This document shows, in pieces, positions 51,701-63,855 of a stretch of 64,000 nucleotides of DNA. Positions within the stretch are counted from its first letter, which is position 1, and each line of letters starts with the position of its first letter. Source of the stretch: Clusia tigrina (Eukaryota; Arthropoda; Insecta; Diptera; Clusiidae); contig OV050033.1 in assembly GCA_920105625.2 (NCBI GenBank), forward strand, positions 89,282,280 to 89,346,279, read 5' to 3'. The translations under genes were made by a program, and so were the position numbers. The notes beneath the pieces were generated by a model, which was not told the origin of the DNA, made no database searches, and saw only the letters and a program-made list of their open reading frames with translations.

Positions 51701-54700
51701 TTTTTACAGAAGCGTCATAAAACCTTGAAATTTTGTAACAATAAAGTAATCGAGCCTCTTGTCAATTTAAGCTATCGCTCAAAGCTATTCTACCCTTGAG
51801 TCCCAAATCAAACACTGATAAAACTTCAAATGGCACTAATTCCTATACGGTACGTCCTAAGCCTATCAAAGTTTGCAACATAGAAATGCTTGTAACTTTT
51901 TACTGGAGCGTCATAAAACCTTGAAATTTTGTAACAATAAAGTACTCGAGCCTCTTGTCAATTTAAGCTATCGCTCAAAGCTTTGCTACCCTTGAGTCTC
52001 AAATCAAACAGTGATAAAACATCAAATGGCCCTAACTTCTATTCGGTACATCCTACACCTATCAAAGTTTGCAACATACAAATGCTTGTAACTTTTTACT
52101 GGAGCGTCATAAAACCTTGAAATTTTGTAACAATAAACTACTCGAGCCTCTTGTCAATTTAAGCTATCGCTCAAAGCTATGCTACCCTTGAGTCGCAAAT
52201 CAAACACTGATAAAACTTCAAATAGCACTAACTTCTATACGGTACGTCCTACACCAATCAAAGTTTGCAACATACAAATGCTTGTAACTTTTTACTGGAG
52301 CGCCATAAACCTTGAAATTTTGTAACAATAAAGTACTTGAGCCTCTTGTCAATTTAAGCTTTCGCTCAAAACTATGCTACCCTTGAGTCCCAAATCAAAC
52401 ACTGATAAAACTTCAAATGGCCCTAACTTTTATATGGTACGTCCTACACCTACCAAAGTTTGCAACATAGAAATGCTTGTAACTTTTTACTGGCGCGCCA
52501 TAAAACCTTGAAATTTTGTAACAATAATGTGCTCGAGCCTCTTATAAATTTAAGCTATCGCTCAAAGCTATGCTACCCTTGAGTCACAAATCAAACACTG
52601 ATAAAACTTCAAATGGCACTTATTTCTATATGGTACGTCCTACACCTATCAAAGTTTGCAATATACAAAAGATTGCAACATACAAATGCTTGTAACTTTT
52701 TATTGGAGCGTGACAAAACCTTGAAATTTTGTAACAATAAAGTACTCGAGCCTCTGGCCAATTTAAGCTATCGCTCAAAGCTATGCTACCCTTGAGTCCC
52801 AAATCAAACACTGTTAAAACTTCAAATGGCACTAATTTCTATACGGTACGTGCTACACCTATCAAAGTTTGCAATATACAAAAGATTGCAACATACAAAT
52901 GCTTGTAACTTTTTACTGGAGCGTCACAAAACCTTGAAATTTTGTAACAATAAAGTACTCGACCTTCTTGTCAATTTAGGCTATCGCTCAAAGCTATGCT
53001 ACCCTTGAGTCCCAAATCAAACACTGATAAAACTTCAAATAGCCCTAACTTCTATACGGTACGTCCTACGCCTATCAAAGTTTGCAACATACAAATGCTT
53101 GTAACTTTTTACTGGTGCGTCATAAAACCTTGAAATTTGGTAACAATAAAGTACTCGAGCCTCTTGTCAATTTAAGCTAGCGCTCAAAGCTACGCTACCC
53201 TTGAGTCCCATATCAGTCACTGATAAAACTTCAAATGGCCCTAACTTCTATTCGGTACGTCCTACACCTATCAAAGTTTGCAACATACAAATGCTTGTAA
53301 CTTTTTACTGGAGCGTCATAAAACCTTCAAATTTTGTAACAATAAAGTACTCGAGCCTCTTGTAAATTTAAGCTATCGCTCAAAGCTATGCTACCCTTGA
53401 GTCCCAAATGAAACACTGATAAAACTTCAAATGGCCCTAACTTCTATAGGGTACGTCCTACACCTATCAAAGTTTGCAACATACAAATGCTTGTAACTTT
53501 TTACTGCAGCGTCATAAAACCTTGAAATTTGGTAACAATAAAGTACTCGAGCCTCTTGTCAATTTAAGCTATCGCTCAAAACTATGCTACCCTTGAGTCC
53601 CAAATCAAACACTGATAAAACTTCAAATGGCCCTAACTTCTATAAGGTACGTCCTACACCTATCAAAATTCGCAACATACAAATGCTTGTAACTTTTTAT
53701 TGGAGCGTCATAAAACCTTGAAATTTTCTAACAATAAAGTACTCGAGCCTCTTGCCAATTTAAGTTATCGCTCAAAGCTAAGCTACCCTTGAGTCCCAAA
53801 TCAAACACTGATAAAACTTCAAATGGCCCTAACTTCTATACGGTACGCCTTACACCTATCAAAGTTTGCAACATACAAATGCTTGTAACTTTTTACTGCA
53901 GCGTCATAAAACCTTGAAATTTGGTAACAAAAAAGTACTCGAGCCTCTTGTCAATTTAAGCTATCGCTCAAAACTATGCTACCCTTGAGTCCCAAATCAA
54001 ACACTGATAAAACTTCAAATGGCCCTAACTTCTATACGGTACGCCTTACACCTATCAAAGTTTGCAACATACATATGCTTGTAACTTTTTACTGGAGCGT
54101 CATAAAACCTTGAAATTTTATAACAATAAAGTACTCGAGCCTCTTGTCAATTTAAGCTATCGCTCAAAGCTATGCTAACCTTGAGTCACAAATCAAACAC
54201 TGATAGAACTTCAAATGGCCCTAACTTCTATACGGTACGCCTTACACCTATCAAAGTTTGCAACATACAAATGTTTGTAACTTTTTACTGGAGCTACATA
54301 AAACCTTGAATATTTGTAACAATAAAGTACTCGAGCCTCTTGTCAACTTAAGCTATCGCTCAAAGCTATGCTACCCTTGAGTCCCAAATCAAACACTGAT
54401 AGAACTTCAAATGGCCCTAACTTCTATACGGTACGCCGTACACCAATCAAAGTTTGCAACATACAAATGCTTGTAACTTTTTACTGGAGCGTCATAAAAC
54501 CTTGAAATTTTGTAACAATAAAGTACTCGAGCCTCTTGTCAATTTAAGCTATCGCTCAAAGCTATGCTTCACTTGAGTCCCAAATCAAACACTGATAAAA
54601 CTTCAAATGGCCCTAACTTCTATACGGTACGTCCTACATCTATCAAAGTTTGCAACATACAAATGCTTGTAACTTTTTACTGGAGCGTCATAAAACCTTG

Positions 54701-56228
54701 AAATTTTGTAACAATAAAGTACTCGAGCCTCTTGTCAATTTAAGCTATCGCTCAAAGCTATGCTACCCTTGAGTCCCAAATCAAATACTGATAAAACTTC
54801 AAGTGGCCCTAACATCTATACGGTACGTCCTACACCTATCAAAGTTTGCAACATACAAATGCTTGTAACTTTTTACTGGAGCGTCATAAAACCTTGAAAT
54901 TTTGTAACAATAAAGTACTCGAGCCTCTTGTCAATTTAAGCTATCGCTCAAAGCTATGCTACCCTTGAGTCCCAAATCAAACACTGAGAAAATTCAAATG
55001 GCCCTAACTTTTATACGGTACGTCCTATACCTATCAAAGTTTGCAACATACAAATGCTTGTAACTTTTTACTGGAGCGTCATAAAAGCTTGAAATTTTCT
55101 AACAATAAAGTACTCGAGCCTCTTGTCAATTTAAGCTATCGCTCAAAGCTATGCTACCCTTGAGTCACAAATCAAACAATGATAGAACTTCAAATGCCCT
55201 AACTTCTATACGGTACGTCCTACACCTATCAAAGTTTGCAACATACAAATGCTTGTAACTTTTTACTGGAGCGTCATAAAATCTTGAAATTTTGTAACAA
55301 TAAAGTACTCGAGCATCTTGTCAATTTTGGTTATCGCTCAAAGCTATGCTACCCTTGAGTCCCAAATAAAACACTGATGGAACTTCAAATGGCCCTAACT
55401 TCTATACGGTATGCCCTACACCTATCAAAGTTTGCAACATACAAATGCTTGTAACTTTTTACTGGAGCGTCATAAAACCTTGAAATTTTGTAACAATAAA
55501 GTACTCGAGCCTCTTGTCAATTTAAGCTATCGCTCAAAGCTATGCTTCACTTGAGTCCCAAATCAAACACTGATAAAACTTCAAATGGCCCTAACTTCTA
55601 TACGGTACGTCCTACATCTATCAAAGTTTGCAACATACAAATGCTTGTAACTTTTTACTGGAGCGTCATAAAACCTTGAAATTTTGTAACAATAAAGTAC
55701 TCGAGCCTCTTGTCAATTTAAGCTATCGCTCAAAGCTATGCTACCCTTGAGTCCCAAATCAAAACTGATAAAATTCAAATGGCCCTAACTTCTATAAGGT
55801 ACGTCCTACACCTATCAAAGTTCGCAACATACAAATACTTGTAACTTTTAACTGGAGCGTTATAAAACCTTGAAATTTTCTAACAATAAAGTACTCGAGC
55901 GTCTTGCCAATTTAAGTTATCGCTCAAAGCTATGCAACTCTTGAGTCCCAAATCAAACACTGATAAAACTTCAAATGGCCCTAACTTCTATACGGTACGT
56001 CCTACACCTATCAAAGTTTGCAACATACAAATGCTTGTAACTTTTTACTGCAGCGTCATAAAACCTTGAAATTTGGTAACAATAAAGTACTCGAGCCTCT
56101 TGTCAATTTGAGCTATCGCTCAAAACTATGCTACCCATGAGTCCCAAATCAAACACTGATAAAACTTCAAATGGCCCTAACTTCTATAAGGTACGTCCTA
56201 CACCTATCAAAGTTCGCAACATACAAAT

Positions 56229-56416
56229 GCTTGTAACTTTTTACTGGAGCGTCATAAAACCTTCTAACAATAAAGTACTCGAGCCTCTTGTCAACTTAAG
56301 CTATCGCTCAAAGCTATGCTACCCTTGAGTCCCAAATCAAACACTGATAAAACTTCAAATGGCCCTAACTTCTATACGGTACGTCCTACACCTATCAAAG
56401 TTTGCAACATACAAAT
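56229..56416. repeat. 188-bp deletion monomer
   Basis: The sequence reads aaaaccttctaac where the neighbours have aaaaccttgaaattttctaac, so eight bases are missing from the A/T-rich run. The next monomer starts at 56417. I saw a single copy. Confidence 0.88.
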
Positions 56417-59156
56417 GCTTGTAACTTTTTACTGGAGCGTCATAAAAGCTTGAAATTTTCTAACAATAAAGTACTCGAGCCTCTTGTCAACTTAAGCTAT
56501 CGCTCAAAGCTATGCTACCCTTGAGTCCCAAATCAAACACTGATAGAACTTCAAAAGGCCCTAACTTCTATACGGTACGTCCTACACCTATCAAAGTTTG
56601 CAACATACAAATGCTTGTAACTTTATACTGGAGCGTCATAAAACCTTGAAATTTTGTAACAATAAAGTACTCGAGCATCTTGTCAATTTAGGTTATCGCT
56701 CAAAGCTATGCTACCCTTGAGTCCCAAATAAAACACTGATAGAACTTCAAATGGCCCTAACTTCTATACGGTATGCCCTACACCTATCAAAGTTTGCAAC
56801 ATACAAATGCTTGTAACTTTTTACTGGACCGTCATAAAAGCTTGAAATTTTCTAACAATAAAGTACTCGAGCCTCTTGCCAATTTAAGTTATCGCTCAAA
56901 GCTATGCAACTCTTGAGTCCCAAATCAAACACTGATAAAACTTCAAATGGCCCTAACTTCTATACGGTACGCCTTACACCTATCAAAGTTCGCAACATAC
57001 AAATGCTTGTAACTTTTTACTGGAGCGTCATAAAAGCTTGAAATTTTCTAACAATAAAGTACTCGAGCCTCTTGTCAATTTAAGCTATCGCTCAAAGCTA
57101 TGCTACCCTTGAGTCCCAAATCAAACACTGATAAAACTTCAAATGGCCCTAACTTCTATACGGTACGTCCTACACCTATCAAAGTTTGCAACATACAAAT
57201 GCTTGTAACTTTTTACTGCAGCGTCATAAAACCTTGAAATTTGGTAACAATAAAGTACTCGAGCCTCTTGTCAATTTAAGCTATCGCTCAAAGCTATGCT
57301 TCACTTGAGTCCCAAATCAAACACTGATAAAACTTCAAATGGCCCTAACTTCTATACGGTACGTCCTATATCTATCAAAGTTTGCAACATACAAATGTTT
57401 GTAACTTTTTACTGGAGCGTAATAAAACCTTGAAATTTTGTAACAATAAAGTACTCGAGCCTCTTGTCAATTTAAGCTATCGCTAAAAGCTATGCTACCC
57501 TTGAGTCCCAAATCAAATACTGATAAAACTTCAAGTGGCCCTAACATATATACGGTACGTCATATACCTATCAAAGTTTGCAACATACAAATGCTTGTAA
57601 CTTTTTACTGGAGCGTCATAAAACCTTGAAATTTTGTAACAATAAAGTACTCGAGCCTCTTGTCAATTTAAGCTATCGCTCAAAGCTATGCTACCCTTGA
57701 GTCCCAAATCAAACACTGAGAAAGTTCAAATGTCCCTAACTTCTATACGGTACGTCCTATACCTATCAAAGTTTGCAACATACAAATGCTTGTAACTTTT
57801 TACTGGAGCGTCATAAAGGCTTGAAATTTTCTAACAATAAAGTACTCGAGCCTCTTGTCAATTTAAGCTATCGCTCAAAGCTATGCTACCCTTGAGTCCC
57901 AAATCAAACACTGATAGAACTTCAAATGGCCCTAACTTCTATACGGTACGTCCTACACCTATCAAAGTTTGCAACATACAAATGCTTGTAACTTTTTACT
58001 GGAGCGTCATAAAACCTTGAAATTTTGTAACAATAAAGTACTCGAGCATCTTGTCAATTTAGGTTATCGCTCAAAGCTATGCTACCCTTGAGTCCCAAAT
58101 AAAACACTGATAGAACTTCAAATGGCCCTAACTTCTATACGGTATGCCCTACACCTATCAAAGTTTGCAACATACAAATGCTTGTAACTTTTTACTGGAG
58201 CGTCATAAAACCTTGAAATTTTGTAACAATAAAGTACTCGAGCCTCTTGTCAATTTAAGCTATCGCTCAAAGCTATGCTACCCTTGAGTCCCAAATCAAA
58301 CACTGAGAAAATTCAAATGGCCCTAACTTCTATACGGTACGTCCTATACCTATCAAAGTTTGCAACATACAAATGCTTGTAACTTTTTACTGGAGCGTCA
58401 TAAAAGCTTGAAATTTTCTAACAATAAAGTACTCGAGCCTCTTGCCAATTTAAGTTATCGCTCAAAGCTATGCTACTCTTGAGTCCCAAATGAAACACTG
58501 ATAGAACTTCAAATGGCCCTAACTTCTATACGGTACGTCCTACATCTATCAAAGTTTGCAACATACAAATGCTTGTAACTTTTTACTGGAGCGTCATAAA
58601 ACCTTGAAATTTTGTAACAATAAAGTACTCGAGCCTCTTGTCAATTTAAGCTATCGCTCAAAGCTATGCTACCCTTGAGTCCCAAATCAAATACTGATAA
58701 AACTTCACGTGGCCCTAACATCTATACGGTACGTCCTACACCTATCAAAGTTTGCAACATACAAATGCTTGTAACTTTTTACTGGAGCGTCATAAAACCT
58801 TGAATTTTGTAACAATAAAGTACTCGAGCCTCTTGTCAATTTAAGCTATCGCTCAAAGCTATGCTACCCTTGAGTCCCAAATCAAACACTGAGAAAATTC
58901 AAATGGCCCTAACTTCTATACGGTACGTCCTATACCTATCAAAGTTTGCAACACACAAATGCTTGTAACTTTTTACTGGAGCGTCATAAAAGCTTGAAAT
59001 TTTCTAACAATAAAGTACTCGAGCCTCTTGCCAATTTAAGTTATCGCTCAAAGCTATGCTACTCTTGAGTCCCAAATGAAACACTGATAGAACTTCAAAT
59101 GGCCCTAACTTCTATACGGTACGTCCTACACCTATCAAAGTTTGCAACATACAAGT

Positions 59157-61309
59157 TCTTGTAACTTTTTACTGGAGCGTCATAAAACCTTGAAATTTTG
59201 GAACAATAAAGTACTCGAGCCTCTTGTCAATTTAAGCTATCGCTCAAAACTATGCTACCCTTGAGTCCCAAATCAAACACTGATAAAACTTCAAATGGCC
59301 CTAACTTCTATAAGGTACGTCCTACACCTATCAAAGTTCGCAACATACAAATGCTTGTAACTTTTAACTGGAGCGTCATTAAAGCTTGAAATTTTGTAAC
59401 AATAAAGTACCAGAGCCTCTTGTCAATTTAAGCTATCGCTCAAAGCTATGCTACCCTTGAGTCCCAAATCAAACACTGATAGAACTTCAAATGGCCCTAA
59501 CTTCTATACGGTACGCCGTACACCAATGAAAGTTTGCAACATACAAATGCTTGTAACTTTTTACTGGAGCGTCATAAAACCTTGAAATTTTGTAACAATA
59601 AAGTACTCGAGCCTCTTGTCAATTTAAGCTATCGCTCAAAGCTATGCTACCCTTGAGTCCCAAGTCAAACACTGATAGAACTTCAAATGGCCCTAACTTC
59701 TACACGGTACGTCCTACACCTATCAATGTTTGCAACATACAAATGCTTGTAACTTTTTACTGGAGCGTCATAAAACCTTGAAATTTTGTAACAATAAAGT
59801 ACTCAAGCATCTTGTCAATTTAGGTTATCGCTCAAAGCTATGCTACCCTTGAGTCCCAAATAAAACACTAATAGAACTTCAAATGGCCCTAACTTCTATA
59901 CGGTATGCCCTACACCTATCAAAGTTTGCAACATACAAATGCTTGTAACTTTTTACTGGAGCGTCATAAAACCTTGAAATTTTGTAACAATAAAGTACTC
60001 GAGCCTCTTGTCAATTTAAGCTATCGCTCAAAGCTATGCTTCACTTGAGTCCCAAATCAAACACTGATAAAACTTCAAATGGCCCTAACTTCTATACGGT
60101 ACGTCCTACATCTATCAAAGTTTGCAACATACAAATGCTTGTAACTTTTTACTAGAGCGTCATAAAACCTTGAAATTTTGTAACAATAAAGTACTCGAGC
60201 CTCTTGTCAATTTAAGCTATCGCTCAAAGCTATGCTACCCTTGAGTCCCAAATCAAACACTGATAAAACTTCAAGTGGCCCTAACATCTATACGGTACGT
60301 CCTACACCTATCAAAGTTTGCAACATACAAATGCTTGTTACTTTTTACTGGAGCGTCATAAAAACTTGAAATTTTGTAACAATAAAGTACTCGAGCCTCT
60401 TGTCAATTTAAGCTATCGCTCAAAGCTATGCTACCCTTGAGTCCCAAATCAAACACTGAGAAAATTCAAACGGCCCTAACTTCAATACGGTACGTCCTAT
60501 ACCTATCAAAGTTTGCAACATACAAATGCTTGTAACTTTTTACTAGAGCGTCATAAAAGCTTGAAATTTTCTAACAATAAAGTACTCGAGCCTCTTGCCA
60601 ATTTAAGTTATCGCTCAAAGTATGCTACCCTTGAGTCCCAAATGAAACACTGATAGAACTTCAAATGGCCCTAACTTCTATTCGGTACGTCCTACACCTA
60701 TCAAAGTTTGCAACATACAAATGTTTGTAACTTTTTACTGGAGCGACATAAAACCTTGAATATTTGTAACAATAAAGTACTCGAGCCTCTTGTCAACTTA
60801 AGCTATCGCTCAAAGCTATGCTACCCTTGAGTCCCAAATCACACACTGATAAAACTTCAAATGGCCCTAACTTCTATACGGTACGTCCTACACCTATCAA
60901 AGTTTGCAACATACAAATGCTTGTAACTTTTTACTAGAGCGTCATAAAACCTTGAAATTTTGTAACAATAAAGTACCAGAGCCTCTTGTCAATTTAAGCT
61001 ATCGCTCAAAGCTATGCTACCCTTGAGTCCCAAATCAAACACTGAGAAAATTCAAATGGCCCTAACTTCTATACGGTACGTCCTATACCTATGAAAGTTT
61101 GCAACATACAAATGCTTGTAACTTTTTACTGGAGCGTCATAAAAGCTTGAAATTTTCTAACAATAAAGTACTCGAGCCTCTTGCCAATTTAAGTTATCGC
61201 TCAAAGCTATGCTACTCTTGAGTCCCAAATGAAACACTGATAGAACTTCAAATGGCCCTAACTTCTATACGGTACGTCCTACACCTATCAAAGTTTGCAA
61301 CATACAAGT
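59157..61309. repeat. 11-monomer HOR unit, copy 1 (2153 bp)
   Basis: Starts are 59157, 59353, 59549, 59745, 59941, 60137, 60333, 60528, 60723, 60919 and 61114. Three monomers are one base short. Marks in order are acaagttcttg, ttcgcaac with cttttaactgg, gtaccagag with caccaatgaaag, cacgg with tcaatgtt, ctcaagcatc, gcttcac, aagtgg, ttactttttac, caaacggccc with ttcaatacgg, and gaatatttg with caacttaag. All recur 2153 bp later. Confidence 0.93.
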
Positions 61310-63170
61310 TCTTGTAACTTTTTACTGGAGCGTCATAAAACCTTGAAATTTTGTAACAATAAAGTACTCGAGCCTCTTGTCAATTTAAGCTATCGCTCAA
61401 AACTATGCTACCCTTGAGTCCCAAATCAAACACTGATAAAACTTCAAATGGCCCTAACTTCTATAAGGTACGTCCTACACCTATCAAAGTTCGCAACATA
61501 CAAATGCTTGTAACTTTTAACTGGAGCGTCATAAAAGCTTGAAATTTTGTAACAATAAAGTACCAGAGCCTCTTGTCAATTTAAGCTATCGCTCAAAGCT
61601 ATGCTACCCTTGAGTCCCAAATCAAACACTGATAGAACTTCAAATGGCCCTAACTTCTATACGGTACGCCGTACACCAATGAAAGTTTGCAACATACAAA
61701 TGCTTGTAACTTTTTACTGGAGCGTCATAAAACCTTGAAATTTTGTAACAATAAAGTACTCGAGCCTCTTGTCAATTTAAGCTATCGCTCAAAGCTATGC
61801 TACCCTTGAGTCCCAAGTCAAACACTGATAGAACTTCAAATGGCCCTAACTTCTACACGGTACGTCCTACACCTATCAATGTTTGCAACATACAAATGCT
61901 TGTAACTTTTTACTGGAGCGTCATAAAACCTTGAAATTTTGTAACAATAAAGTACTCAAGCATCTTGTCAATTTAGGTTATCGCTCAAAGCTATGCTACC
62001 CTTGAGTCCCAAATAAAACACTGATAGAACTTCAAATGGCCCTAACTTCTATACGGTATGCCCTACACCTATCAAAGTTTGCAACATACAAATGCTTGTA
62101 ACTTTTTACTGGAGCGTCATAAAACCTTGAAATTTTGTAACAATAAAGTACTCGAGCCTCTTGTCAATTTAAGCTATCGCTCAAAGCTATGCTTCACTTG
62201 AGTCCCAAATCAAACACTGATAAAACTTCAAATGGCCCTAACTTCTATACGGTACGTCCTACATCTATCAAAGTTTGCAACATACAAATGCTTGTAACTT
62301 TTTACCTGAGCGTCATAAAACCTTGAAATTTTGTAACAATAAAGTACTCGAGCCTCTTGTCAATTTAAGCTATCGCTCAAAGCTATGCTACCCTTGAGTC
62401 CCAAATCAAACACTGATAAAACTTCAAGTGGCCCTAACATCTATACGGTACGTCCTACACCTATCAAAGTTTGCAACATACAAATGCTTGTTACTTTTTA
62501 CTGGAGCGTCATAAAACCTTGAAATTTTGTAACAATAAAGTACTCGAGCCTCTTGTCAATTTAAGCTATCGCTCAAAGCTATGCTACCCTTGAGTCCCAA
62601 ATCAAACACTGAGAAAATTCAAACGGCCCTAACTTCAATACGGTAGGTCCTATACCTATCAAAGTTTGCAACATACAAATGCTTGTAACTTTTTACTGGA
62701 GCGTCATAAAAGCTTGAAATTTTCTAACAATAAAGTACTCGAACCTCTTGCCAATTTAAGTTATCGCTCAAAGGTATGCTACCCTTGATTCCCAAATGAA
62801 ACACTGATAGAACTTCAAATGGCCCTAACTTCTATTCGGTACGTCCTACACCTATCAAAGTTTGCAACATACAAATGTTTGTAACTTTTTACTGGAGCGA
62901 CATAAAACCTTGAATATTTGTAACAATAAAGTACTCGAGCCTCTTGTCAACTTAAGCTATCGCTCAAAGCTATGCTACCCTTGAGTCCCAAATCACACAC
63001 TGATAAAACTTCAAATGGCTCTAACTTCTATACGGTACGTCCTACACCTATCAAAGTTTGCAACATACAAATGCTTGTAACTTTTTACTGGAGCGTCATA
63101 AAACCTTGAAATTTTGTAACAATAAAGTACCAGAGCCTCTTGTCAATTTAAGCTATCGCTTAAAGCTATG
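61310..63170. repeat. 11-monomer HOR unit, copy 2, incomplete
   Basis: This follows copy 1 directly and matches it mark for mark up to the gtaccagag monomer at 63072. In the second half of that monomer copy 1 has gagaaaattc, but here the sequence has aaataaaac and gaaagaac. Private differences include tttacctgag near 62307 against tttactagag in copy 1, taggtcc near 62645, and ctcgaacctc near 62740. Confidence 0.9.
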
Positions 63171-63855
63171 CTACCCTTGAGTCCCAAATAAAACACTGAA
63201 AGAACTTCAAATGGCCCTAACTTCTATACGGTACGCCGTACACAAATCAAAGTTTGCAACATACAAATGCTTGTAACTTTTTACTGGAGCGTCATAAAAC
63301 CTTGAAATTTTGTAACAATAAAGTACTCGAGCCTCTTGTCAATTTAAGCTATCGCTCAAAGCTATGCTACCCTTGAGTCCCAAATCAAACACTGATAGAA
63401 CTTCAAATGGCCCTAACTTCTATACGGTACGTCCTACATCTATCAAAGTTTGCAACATACAAATGCTTGTAACATTTTACTGGAGCGTCATAAAACCTTG
63501 AAATTTTGTAACAATAAAGTACTCGAGCATCTTGTCAATTTAGGTTATCGCTCAAAGCCATGCTACCCTTGAGTATCAAATAAAACACTGATAGAACTTC
63601 AAATGGCCCTAACTTCTATATGGTATGCCCTACACCTATCAAAGTTTGCAACATACAAATGCTTGTAACTTTTTACTGGAGCGTCATAAAACCTTGAAAT
63701 TTTGTAACAATAAAGTACTCGAGCCTCTTGTCAATTTAAGCTATCGCTCAAAGCTATGCTTCACTTGAGTCCCAAATCAAACACTGATAAAACTTAAAAT
63801 GGCCCTAACATCTATACGGTACGTCCTACACCTATCAAAGTTTGCAACATACAAA

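Larger units (their letters stand above)
44967..52887. repeat. Cluster of seventeen 17-bp insertions
   Basis: Insert starts are 44967, 45179, 45392, 45603, 47393, 47595, 48199, 48804, 49017, 49620, 50225, 50438, 50845, 51058, 51271, 52658 and 52871. Most read gcaatatacaaaagatt. The one at 45392 ends in aatatt, as in region 4. Those at 47595, 48199, 49620 and 50845 read gcaacatacaaaagatt, nearer to the parental 17-mer. Pairs 213 bp apart (48804/49017, 52658/52871) show adjacent 213-bp monomers. None was seen after 52887. Confidence 0.9.
44784..53096. repeat. Array region 7: rich in 213-bp monomers
   Basis: About 17 monomers carry the 17-bp insertion and are 213 bp, or 212 bp where tttttactgagcg has lost a base. 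They are interleaved with ordinary 196-bp monomers of types known from regions 1-6, for example ggaactagc and tttccaac at about 46160-46230. Other marks include gtgacaaaacc with tctggccaattt, aaggtatcgctc, ctacgctaccc and attcggtacg. Nested duplications of 604, 1421 and 833 bp lie in 47508-51700. Confidence 0.88.

Noticed and set aside
47138..52832. Minus-strand frames of 60-83 codons (for example 47759-48010, 48772-48978, 52626-52832)
   Set aside because: They are the reverse strand of the satellite, lengthened by the 17-bp insertion or small indels. They show no independent coding signal.
26021..52887. 17-bp insertion as a mobile element or site-specific integration
   Set aside because: It is 13-15 of 17 identical to the adjacent monomer sequence, so slippage duplication explains it.
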